Below, in pieces: positions 1 through 5,191 of a stretch of 6,580 nt of DNA (the stretch's first letter is position 1; each line of letters opens with the position of its first letter). The notes beneath the pieces are model-generated. The model did no database searches. It saw nothing but the letters and a program-made list of their open reading frames with translations, and was not told where the DNA came from. Made by a program: the position numbers and the translations under genes. The DNA lies in NCBI GenBank assembly GCA_003139735.1, contig PLGA01000350.1, forward strand, positions 1-6,580, read 5' to 3'. The stretch is from Bryobacterales bacterium. GTDB taxonomy: Bacteria > Acidobacteriota > Terriglobia > Bryobacterales > Bryobacteraceae.

Positions 1-1915
1 GCACCTGGCCCCTGGCCCCTGGCCCCTGCGCTGGCCCCTGCTCCAGGGCCATCTTGCCCGCCAAACCGTCCTGCTGCTGCTTCAGGAGGGTCAGCCGGGT
101 CTTCTTGTCGAAGTACGCTTTGATCACGTCGCGCACGATGGGCGCGGCGAATTTGCTCTCCGCTCCGTGCTCGAACAGCGCCGCCACCACGATCTCCGGC
201 GCGCGGCCCGGCGCGAATCCCACAAACCAGGCGTTGTCCTTGAGATTCTGACTGTCCCCCTTGTGCGCCTTGACGTAATCTTCGGAAGCCACCTGCGCCG
301 TGCCGGTCTTCCCGCAAACCTCGATGCCCGGCAGCGCCGCGCGGACGCCGGTGGCGCCGGCTTCGTTTACCACGCCGCACATGCCGTCCACCACGTCTTT
401 CACGTTCGCGGGATCGAGCGACCATTCCACCGGCTTGTCCTTCCACTCGGGGCTTTTGACAAGGTGCGGCTGGCGCCATTGGCCGCCCATCGCGATACCG
501 CCGATGGCGCGGGCCAATTGGATGGGGGTTACAGTGAGCGCGCCCTGCCCGATAGAGAGGGAAATGGTCTCCCCCGCGTACCACTTCTGCCTCTGCGTTC
601 GCAGCTTCCACTTCTCGGAGGGCGCGGTGCCCTCCATTTCATTGGGAAGGTCGACGCCGGTCTTGTGCCCGTATCCCACGATGTCCTCATAGGCGTCGAT
701 CTTGTCGATTCCCATCTTGTTGCCAAGCGTGTAAAAATAGACGTCGCAGGAATCCACGATCCCCTTATGCAGCGCGACCGTGCCGTGCCCGCCCTTCAAA
801 TGGCAATGGTAGTAGTGGCCGTAGAAGATCGCGCCGCCGGGGCAGTGGACGGTCCACTTGTCGTCCACGGTTCCGCTCTCCAGGCCCGCCAGCGCCATGA
901 TCGGCTTGAACGTCGATCCGGGCGCAAGCTGCGCCTGAATGGCCCGGTTGAGCAGCGGGTTGTCCGGGTTACCGGTGATCTCTTTCCAATCCCGCGACTT
1001 GATGCGCACGGCGAACTTGTTGGGGTCGAAGGTCGGCCGGCTCACCATGGCGAGCACCTCGCCGGTGCGCGGATCGAGCGCCACCACGGCGCCGTTCTTT
1101 CCTTCCATGGCCAGTTCGGCGACCACTTGCAGGTCCAGGTCGATGGTGAGGCACAGATCCTTGCCGGGGACCGCCGGCTTGTTCTTGAGCTCCTGGCGAA
1201 CCTGGCCGCGATTGTCCACCACCACCTGTTTCTGCCCGTCCACGCCCATCAGGGTGCCGTTATACTGCCTCTCGATGCCGAACTTCCCGATCACCGCGCC
1301 GGGATCGAGCCTGGCGAACTCGGGATTGTCGAGCTCCGCTTCGCTGATCTCGCCCGTGTACCCGATTACGTGCGCCATCATCCCGTCTTGCGGATAGAGC
1401 CTGCGCTGCGCCTGGATCAGCAGCAGCTCGGGGAAGAAGTCGTGGTGCGAATCCACGAAGGACAGGTCCGACGGCGTCAGTTCTTCCTTGATGACGATGG
1501 GCACATACTTGGGCTGCTTGCGGAAACGCCGTACGCGGTCCATCAAGTCGTCGTAGTCCAGGTCCAACCCCTGCGCGATCGCCGCGAGATGCTCTTCCTT
1601 GAGCAACTCGCGCGCCAGCAGCAGCGTGTAAGAGGTATGGTTGTCGACAATCACGCGGCCGTCGCGGTCCAGGAGGCGTCCGCGCGGCGCCAGGATGGGA
1701 ACCGATTTGATGCTGTTTTCGAGCGCCCGCTCATCGTAGAACTCCGGGTTCTGCACTTGCAGCTTCCAAAAGCCCGAAATCAGGAACAGGAAGATGGCCA
1801 CCGCCGCGTACTGCACGAAGGCGATCTTATTGGCCGCAAACTTTGTATCGTCGCGCAGAGGCGGCTTTTCCGAAAGTCCCTGTTCGAAATTGTCGTCGGC
1901 CGGTGGCAGGATCAC
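1..1915 (-). CDS. mrdA: Penicillin-binding protein 2, elongation-specific peptidoglycan transpeptidase (3' end beyond window)
   Basis: Class B penicillin-binding protein that cross-links peptide stems during side-wall growth, normally as partner of the glycosyltransferase RodA; anchored in the inner membrane with a periplasmic catalytic domain. Seen: a short cytoplasmic N-terminus, one membrane segment at about residues 31-50, a dimerisation/pedestal domain at about 70-250, and a transpeptidase domain at about 275-610. The catalytic motifs are complete: S334-T-F-K337 (SxxK, acylated serine), S389-C-D391 (the SxD form usual in PBP2), SIGQG at 454-458 and K536-T-G-T. I translated the frame through without a frameshift. 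638 codons are present and no stop occurs, so the end lies to the left; E. coli PBP2 is 633 residues, so only a tail is missing. The tail beyond about residue 625 is Gly/Pro/Gln/Arg-rich and encoded by a tandem repeat. The start is GTG, the only start codon after an in-frame TAA at 1937-1939, with no good Shine-Dalgarno sequence. The preceding gene is a TolB-like protein, not mreC/mreD. Confidence 0.95.
   Translation of the reverse strand, partial: MILPPADDNFEQGLSEKPPLRDDTKFAANKIAFVQYAAVAIFLFLISGFWKLQVQNPEFYDERALENSIKSVPILAPRGRLLDRDGRVIVDNHTSYTLLLARELLKEEHLAAIAQGLDLDYDDLMDRVRRFRKQPKYVPIVIKEELTPSDLSFVDSHHDFFPELLLIQAQRRLYPQDGMMAHVIGYTGEISEAELDNPEFARLDPGAVIGKFGIERQYNGTLMGVDGQKQVVVDNRGQVRQELKNKPAVPGKDLCLTIDLDLQVVAELAMEGKNGAVVALDPRTGEVLAMVSRPTFDPNKFAVRIKSRDWKEITGNPDNPLLNRAIQAQLAPGSTFKPIMALAGLESGTVDDKWTVHCPGGAIFYGHYYHCHLKGGHGTVALHKGIVDSCDVYFYTLGNKMGIDKIDAYEDIVGYGHKTGVDLPNEMEGTAPSEKWKLRTQRQKWYAGETISLSIGQGALTVTPIQLARAIGGIAMGGQWRQPHLVKSPEWKDKPVEWSLDPANVKDVVDGMCGVVNEAGATGVRAALPGIEVCGKTGTAQVASEDYVKAHKGDSQNLKDNAWFVGFAPGRAPEIVVAALFEHGAESKFAAPIVRDVIKAYFDKKTRLTLLKQQQDGLAGKMALEQGPAQGPGARGQV
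4..41. repeat. Heptanucleotide tandem repeat inside the PBP2 3' end
   Basis: The unit CCTGGCC occurs three times head to tail at 4-10, 11-17 and 18-24, followed by degenerate copies (CCTGCG, CTGGCC, CCTGCT) to about 41. On the minus strand it is read as part of PBP2. Because 7 is not a multiple of 3, three units encode one seven-residue period (G-P-G-A-R-G-Q), and loss or gain of a single unit would shift the frame of everything downstream. The repeat may continue to the left of the window. Confidence 0.85.
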
Positions 1916-1944
1916 AGGAAGCGCGCGAACTACAGCTTAGTTCC

Positions 1945-1950
1945 ATTCTA
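1945..1950 (-). promoter_or_regulatory. Possible -10 element before PBP2
   Basis: In the 60-nt gap between the propeller gene and PBP2 the minus strand reads TAGAAT, five of six matches to the sigma-70 -10 consensus, ending 29 nt before the GTG. I find no convincing -35 at 16-18 nt upstream, so this may be chance, and PBP2 may simply be read through from the upstream gene. Confidence 0.2.
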
Positions 1951-1975
1951 TCGGAACCGCCGCGCCTTTGCTCCG

Positions 1976-3556
1976 CTACCGCGCGCTCGCCGCGGGTGCG
2001 TGCGGGAGCAAGTGATAGGTCACGAAAGCCAGACGCGCGCTGTTGGGGGCCCAGCAGGGAGCATCCATAGCACCTTGGCCGCCGAGCATGTTCCCCAGAA
2101 CCGCGACGCTCCGGCGAAGCTGGGCGATGTCGGGTGGGCTGGCCGGGGCCGGGACCGGCGCCGCCGCGCCGCGCGCGCCGCGGCCGGGGCCGGCCATCAG
2201 GGTCATGACTTTCAGCGTGATGGGTTGATCGACCGGAACGCCTTTGACGCTCTTGTCGTAGGAGACAAACGCCAGCAGCCGGCCATTCGGCGAGATGTGC
2301 GGGTATGCATTGTTGGAATCGTCCGCGGTCACCTGCTCCTGGCCGCTCCCATTGGGCTGCATGCGCCAGATCTGCACGGAACCGCCGCGGCCGGATTGAA
2401 AGTAGATGGTCTTTCCGTCAGGCGCATACTCGGGGAAGTCTTCCGTGCCGGTGGTGGTGAGCTGGGTCGGCATGCCGCCGGTGGCCGGTATCGTGAAGAT
2501 ATCGGTCTGGCCCTTCTGCTTGCCCGCCGCGGTGAATACAAGGGTCTGGCCATCGGGCGACCAGCCGTGGACCCTGCCCGGCGCGACGGGGCGCGGAGTT
2601 CCGCCAGCCAGAGGCTCGACGTAGATGCTGGATTTCCCTTTGACCTCATCGTTGAAGGCCAACTGGACGCCGTCGGGGGAAATCACATGGGCGCCGATGT
2701 GAGCAACCGCTCCGGTATCCACCTTCTCCGGCGCGCCGCCCGGCTCCGCAACGCGCTCCAGGCGGCCATTGCTAGTGAAAATCAGCGTCTTCCCGTCCTT
2801 GGTCCAGGTGGGCGCTTCCAGGCTGCCCGGGGCCGTCATGGTCACGTGGCGGTCCGTGGATGCCACGGTGATAGTTTCAATCGCGCTGTAGAGGTCCGGC
2901 TTCCGATTGCCAACCGCGCGCAAGGGAGACAGTTCCACATTCGAGAACACGGCCTTTTCCGTCACATCCTTATTGTGTGAGCACACGCCGATGCCCACGT
3001 AGAACGGATCGGCGAGATCGACGCGCATCTCCGTGCCGGCGAATTGCAGCTCCCCGCCTGGATCCATGGCCACGTACATGTAGAAGTTCGAGCCGCGCTT
3101 GACGAGCCGCAGGTGTTTCGGCCCGTTCTGGTTGGCCTGAACCTCATGCGTAGCGTCGCCCTTCGCGGCGCGGGCTTGGAGGGACGTCAACCCAACGCCG
3201 TGAGCCGCGATGTCGGCGTAGGCGGAATCGGCATCCAGGCTCTGGCGAACCATCAGGACCGCCTTCCGATGCTCTTCCACGCCCTTGCCGAGGAAGGCGA
3301 TATCGGCGGTGAGGGAAACGTCGCCGGAGACCTTCTTCCAGACGAACTGGAAATCGTCCTCCTTGGCCCAGACGTTGTCGCCGCTCCCGGAGACGGTGTA
3401 GGTCTTGGCAGCCGGGTCGTAATCGACCGAGCCGGGATGCAGCACGGTTCCAACGTCCCCGTGCCCCTCGAAAATGCCAACCGGCCCCGAGGGGGCCTGC
3501 GCCAATAGAAGTCCGCCGGCAAGCAGGGCCGGCAACGCAATGTTTCCGATTCTCAC
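1976..3556 (-). CDS. Secreted ConA-like plus TolB-type beta-propeller protein
   Basis: A 526-residue exported protein of unknown specific role. The start is GTG at 3556, chosen because AAAGGAGA stands 8 nt upstream and a signal peptide follows at once (hydrophobic residues 6-19, AQA at 19-21 as likely cleavage site). The open frame runs 57 codons further up, but that part has no such support. Residues about 25-210 form a concanavalin-like/DUF1349-type sandwich (GSGDNVW at 57-63, a Trp/Phe-rich strand, RKAVLMVRQS at 97-106). Residues about 240-515 contain six PD40/TolB-type blades, each with an S/APDG-like turn and a hydrophobic strand, near 248, 289, 329, 374, 417 and 499. Six blades is the count in TolB. 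A Gly/Ala/Pro-rich stretch at 456-475 separates blades five and six. No tolA/Q/R or pal gene is present, so I would not call it TolB. Such proteins usually bind ligands or partners in the periplasm or outside; no catalytic residues are evident. PBP2 follows after 60 nt on the same strand. Confidence 0.88.
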   Translation of the reverse strand: MRIGNIALPALLAGGLLLAQAPSGPVGIFEGHGDVGTVLHPGSVDYDPAAKTYTVSGSGDNVWAKEDDFQFVWKKVSGDVSLTADIAFLGKGVEEHRKAVLMVRQSLDADSAYADIAAHGVGLTSLQARAAKGDATHEVQANQNGPKHLRLVKRGSNFYMYVAMDPGGELQFAGTEMRVDLADPFYVGIGVCSHNKDVTEKAVFSNVELSPLRAVGNRKPDLYSAIETITVASTDRHVTMTAPGSLEAPTWTKDGKTLIFTSNGRLERVAEPGGAPEKVDTGAVAHIGAHVISPDGVQLAFNDEVKGKSSIYVEPLAGGTPRPVAPGRVHGWSPDGQTLVFTAAGKQKGQTDIFTIPATGGMPTQLTTTGTEDFPEYAPDGKTIYFQSGRGGSVQIWRMQPNGSGQEQVTADDSNNAYPHISPNGRLLAFVSYDKSVKGVPVDQPITLKVMTLMAGPGRGARGAAAPVPAPASPPDIAQLRRSVAVLGNMLGGQGAMDAPCWAPNSARLAFVTYHLLPHAPAASAR

Positions 3557-3564
3557 GCGCTCGC

Positions 3565-3572
3565 TCTCCTTT
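3565..3572 (-). promoter_or_regulatory. Ribosome binding site of the propeller gene
   Basis: The minus strand reads AAAGGAGA, an almost perfect Shine-Dalgarno sequence, 8 nt before the GTG at 3556. It fixes the start well inside the longer open frame and is the strongest ribosome binding site in the window. Confidence 0.85.
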
Positions 3573-3639
3573 GGGACCAGGTGTTTCCTGGCGGAGTCTC
3601 CATAATATCGCTTCACAACGCAGGCTGCGCCTCCTACAG

Positions 3640-3655
3640 TGTTCACTAGCGAACA
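3640..3655. promoter_or_regulatory. Imperfect 16-bp palindrome, possible operator
   Basis: TGTTCACTAGCGAACA is a palindrome with one mismatched pair (TGTTC.CTAG.GAACA). It lies 84-99 bp upstream of the propeller gene and about 33 bp upstream of the small plus-strand ORF, a position where a dimeric repressor could affect either. It is not the GAAC-N4-GTTC order of a Gram-positive LexA box. A single copy is seen, so the assignment is weak. Confidence 0.3.
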
Positions 3656-3676
3656 GACATCCGCCCCCGCGGCCCG

Positions 3677-3682
3677 TATGAT
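3677..3682 (+). promoter_or_regulatory. -10-like hexamer just before the small ORF
   Basis: TATGAT, five of six matches to the -10 consensus, ends 5 nt before the ATG at 3688. A transcript would begin at or beside the ATG and be leaderless. No clear -35 is present. Confidence 0.2.
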
Positions 3683-3687
3683 CGGGC

Positions 3688-3858
3688 ATGGCCTCCGAAA
3701 GATCCAAGTCCAAGGTCCGCGCCGCATTGCGGGATCTGGGTAGGCGCCTGAGCGCCCACCTGACCGGTCACGATGTTAACGCTATCGCCGCGAAAGACTT
3801 CGGACTCGCTGGGCAACTGAACGCTCCGTACCCGAAAGCGTCCCGCGCCGACAGCTAA
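3688..3858 (+). CDS. Hypothetical small basic protein (56 residues)
   Basis: I do not recognise this ORF. It encodes 56 residues beginning MASERSKSKVRAAL and ending ASRADS, with Arg/Lys-rich residues at 5-20, a likely amphipathic helix (about 9-25), and no membrane segment or signal peptide. Third codon positions are mostly G or C, as in the surrounding genes, which slightly favours real coding. Against it, there is no Shine-Dalgarno sequence, and the opposite strand also has an open frame across this stretch. It stands alone in the divergent gap. The basic, hydrophilic character would fit a nucleic-acid-binding peptide, but that is a guess; random ORFs of this length are common in GC-rich DNA. 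Confidence 0.35.
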   Translation: MASERSKSKVRAALRDLGRRLSAHLTGHDVNAIAAKDFGLAGQLNAPYPKASRADS

Positions 3859-3967
3859 ACGGCACTGCGCCGACGTAATTCCGGGAAGTCGAATATCGCC
3901 GCTCGACCGAATTCCGCGGTGGTCCTGGCTACTGTTGTGAGCCACGCGTGCCGGCGATACCCACAAA

Positions 3968-3991
3968 TGGGGGATTCCCCCGGTTCCCCCA
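3968..3991. repeat. G5/C5 hairpin with two alternative C-runs
   Basis: A G5 run (3969-3973) is followed by C5 at 3977-3981 after a 3-nt ATT loop, and by a second C5 at 3986-3990. TGGGGG at 3968-3973 can also pair with CCCCCA at 3986-3991. Only one of the two stems can form at a time. There is no T-run on either strand, so it is not a standard terminator. It lies 109 nt before the MoeA-like start. Confidence 0.5.
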
Positions 3992-4034
3992 AAAGACCGC
4001 AGAAAAATTCGACATTGTTACGGCTCCATGGATG

Positions 4035-4040
4035 TACTAT
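4035..4040 (+). promoter_or_regulatory. Candidate -10 of the MoeA-like gene
   Basis: TACTAT resembles the sigma-70 -10 box. TTGTTA at 4015-4020 could be a -35, but the spacer is only 14 nt; TCGACA at 4009-4014 would give 20 nt. Neither is ideal. If used, transcription would begin near 4047, inside the adjoining inverted repeat. Confidence 0.3.
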
Positions 4041-4044
4041 GACG

Positions 4045-4066
4045 TTTAAGGTACCTGTGCCTTAAA
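4045..4066. promoter_or_regulatory. Inverted repeat TTTAAGG-N8-CCTTAAA, possible operator or leader hairpin
   Basis: A perfect 7-bp inverted repeat (4045-4051 and 4060-4066) with the 8-nt centre TACCTGTG. It begins 4 nt after the candidate -10 and ends 33 nt before the TTG start. This is where a repressor dimer would block initiation, or where an mRNA hairpin would sit in the leader. It is AT-rich in a GC-rich context, which makes chance less likely. The regulator is unknown. Confidence 0.4.
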
Positions 4067-4089
4067 ATCGTAATCGATCCTACTTCTTG

Positions 4090-4094
4090 TGAGG
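4090..4094 (+). promoter_or_regulatory. Ribosome binding site deciding the TTG start
   Basis: TGAGG ends 5 nt before TTG at 4100. The next in-frame start, GTG at 4121, has no purine-rich sequence before it, so TTG is preferred. Confidence 0.5.
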
Positions 4095-4099
4095 CTTGC

Positions 4100-5074
4100 T
4101 TGAGAGCGCAAACGGTTGACGTGAAATCCTCAACTGGACGGGTCCTGTGTTGCACCGTTTTCCGTCCCGGTGGGAAGAAGCTGCTGGCGAAAGGGCATAT
4201 CATCAGCGACGAAGACGTTCGGGTACTGGAATCCGAAGGCATGGAGTCCATTTGGGTTACCGAGTTGGAGGAGGGCGAGGTCGGCGAGGACGACGCGGTT
4301 TGCGCGGTAGCCAGCGAAATGGGCTGCGGGAGTCTTGAGATCCGCGTCGCGGCGGGGGGCAGGGCCAATCTGCTGGCCACCGAAAACTGCAGCGTGCTGG
4401 TGGACGACGAGCTTCTTAAGCAGATCAACTGCACGGCCAGCGTGGTGATCGCGACGGCGCTGAATTTCAGCTATGCCATTGCGGGACAACGGATCGCGAC
4501 CGTAAAGAGCGCTCCCTTCGCGGTCGCCAAAGACCATCTGGAAGCGGTAGTCAGCATCGTCAAGGAGCGGGGTCCCATTCTCCAGGCGCGGCCCATACGG
4601 ACGCCGTCTATTGGAGTGCTCTACACCGATCCGATCAGCGGAGAGCGGGCGCGGCAGTTGTTCGAGAACATCATGCGCCAGCGCCTCGAACGGTTCGGCG
4701 TTTCCACCAACTTCGTGCTGGCCTGCACCGAAGACGAGAACTCCGTGAGCCGCTGCCTGCAGCATCTGTTGCGGTCCAAGCCGTCGGTCATCCTGGTGGC
4801 CTCCACCACGGCGCCGGCCGGCCCGGAAGACGTGATCGGGCAGTCCATCCTGCGGACCGATGGCGTAGTAGAGCGGTTCCTGGCCCCCGTGGAGCCCGGG
4901 AATCTGTTGCTGCTGGCTTACAAGGACGATATCCCGATTATTTCGGCGCCCGGCTGCTTCCGGTCCGCCAAGCCTAACGTGGTCGACCTGATTCTGCCGC
5001 CGCTGCTGGCGCGTTATCGCGTGAACGGCTGGGAAATCGCCTGCCTGGGCCACGGCGGGCTGCTTTCGTCGTAA
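4100..5074 (+). CDS. MoeA-like molybdopterin-binding protein
   Basis: A 324-residue cytoplasmic protein related to MoeA and MoCF-fold molybdopterin-binding proteins, expected to act in molybdenum cofactor insertion or maturation. Seen: an N-terminal region with KLLAKGHIISDEDVRVLESEG (split here as KLLAKGHIIS at 28-37 and DEDVRVLESEG at 38-48), which matches the MoeA-type 'keep hidden until opened' helix-strand unit; RANLLA at 88-93; and a C-terminal Rossmann-like MoCF-type domain from about 168 (SIGVLYTDPISG) to 300. This ends with PVEPGNLLLL (263-272) and ISAPGCFRSAKPN (281-293), which I recognise from stand-alone MoeA-like proteins. From memory, many relatives are fused to a MobA/MocA-like nucleotidyltransferase; that half is absent here and the protein ends properly at TAA. 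The start is TTG with TGAGG 5 nt upstream. No xanthine or CO dehydrogenase gene or xdhC lies in the window, so its client enzyme is unknown. It is followed by two hairpins, the second an intrinsic terminator. Confidence 0.82.
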   Translation: MRAQTVDVKSSTGRVLCCTVFRPGGKKLLAKGHIISDEDVRVLESEGMESIWVTELEEGEVGEDDAVCAVASEMGCGSLEIRVAAGGRANLLATENCSVLVDDELLKQINCTASVVIATALNFSYAIAGQRIATVKSAPFAVAKDHLEAVVSIVKERGPILQARPIRTPSIGVLYTDPISGERARQLFENIMRQRLERFGVSTNFVLACTEDENSVSRCLQHLLRSKPSVILVASTTAPAGPEDVIGQSILRTDGVVERFLAPVEPGNLLLLAYKDDIPIISAPGCFRSAKPNVVDLILPPLLARYRVNGWEIACLGHGGLLSS

Positions 5075-5088
5075 CCGGTTTCCTCCAT

Positions 5089-5121
5089 CCTGGAATCCGC
5101 AACCTCCGAGCGGATTCCAGG
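5089..5121. repeat. Perfect 12-bp stem hairpin without T-run
   Basis: CCTGGAATCCGC (5089-5100) and GCGGATTCCAGG (5110-5121) form a perfect 12-bp stem with a 9-nt loop, starting 15 nt after the MoeA-like stop. No T-run follows, so termination is left to the next hairpin 10 nt on. It could protect the mRNA 3' end or be a mobile palindromic repeat. Confidence 0.75.
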
Positions 5122-5131
5122 CGCTCCTCAT

Positions 5132-5164
5132 AACCGGGCGTCCTCGTGATGCCCGGTTTTTTTT
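5132..5164 (+). terminator. Rho-independent terminator of the MoeA-like gene
   Basis: AACCGGGC (5132-5139) pairs with GCCCGGTT (5151-5158) around an 11-nt loop, and eight T residues (5157-5164) follow the GC core directly. This is a textbook intrinsic terminator on the plus strand, 57 nt after the stop codon. Confidence 0.9.
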
Positions 5165-5177
5165 GCGTCTTACCGGT

Positions 5178-5183
5178 TATCAT
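5178..5183 (+). promoter_or_regulatory. -10-like hexamer before the acyltransferase, leaderless spacing
   Basis: TATCAT lies 8 nt before the ATG at 5192. Only 27 nt separate that ATG from the terminator T-run and there is no Shine-Dalgarno sequence, so a promoter here would give a leaderless or nearly leaderless mRNA. A -35 would have to overlap the terminator, and none is obvious. Confidence 0.35.
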
Positions 5184-5191
5184 GTCTCCGA

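Larger units (their letters stand above)
3557..4099. other. Divergent intergenic region
   Basis: 543 bp between two divergently read genes must hold both their promoters. I find here a possible 56-codon gene (3688-3858), a palindrome (3640-3655), a G/C hairpin (3968-3991), a -10-like hexamer followed by an inverted repeat (4035-4066) and the two ribosome binding sites. On the minus strand TATTAT at 3607-3602 could be the -10 of the propeller gene, but no -35 is visible. I see no match to a riboswitch I know, including the molybdenum-cofactor motif one might expect before a MoeA-like gene; this was judged by eye only. Confidence 0.7.

Noticed and set aside
1..44. A CRISPR-like or origin-type repeat array at the left edge
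   Set aside because: The unit is 7 bp without spacers and lies inside a coding frame.
734..916. An apparent frameshift between the SxxK and SxD motifs of PBP2
   Set aside because: It came from a one-base error in my first count. On recount S334, S389 and K536 all fall in one frame and the whole 638-codon translation agrees.
167..2980. A 937-codon open frame on the plus strand across both PBP2 and the propeller gene
   Set aside because: It lies antisense to two well-supported genes, is rich in Arg, His, Gly and Asp without any domain, and ignores the gene boundary. In GC-rich DNA the frame opposite codons ending in G or C seldom meets a stop.
3557..3727. A 57-residue N-terminal extension of the propeller protein
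   Set aside because: It would place the signal peptide inside the protein and ignore a near-perfect ribosome binding site before the GTG at 3556.
3646..3966. A 106-codon minus-strand ORF in the divergent gap
   Set aside because: No ribosome binding site, no recognisable domain and basic shadow-like composition; it runs opposite the more plausible 56-codon frame.
3859..4099. A molybdenum-cofactor or other riboswitch before the MoeA-like gene
   Set aside because: I could not match conserved cores by eye; only simple hairpins are visible. A covariance-model scan would be decisive.
4130..5131. A 333-codon minus-strand frame opposite the MoeA-like gene
   Set aside because: Composition is Arg/Gln/His/Gly-rich and shows no domain, while the plus-strand frame has clear family motifs and its own terminator.
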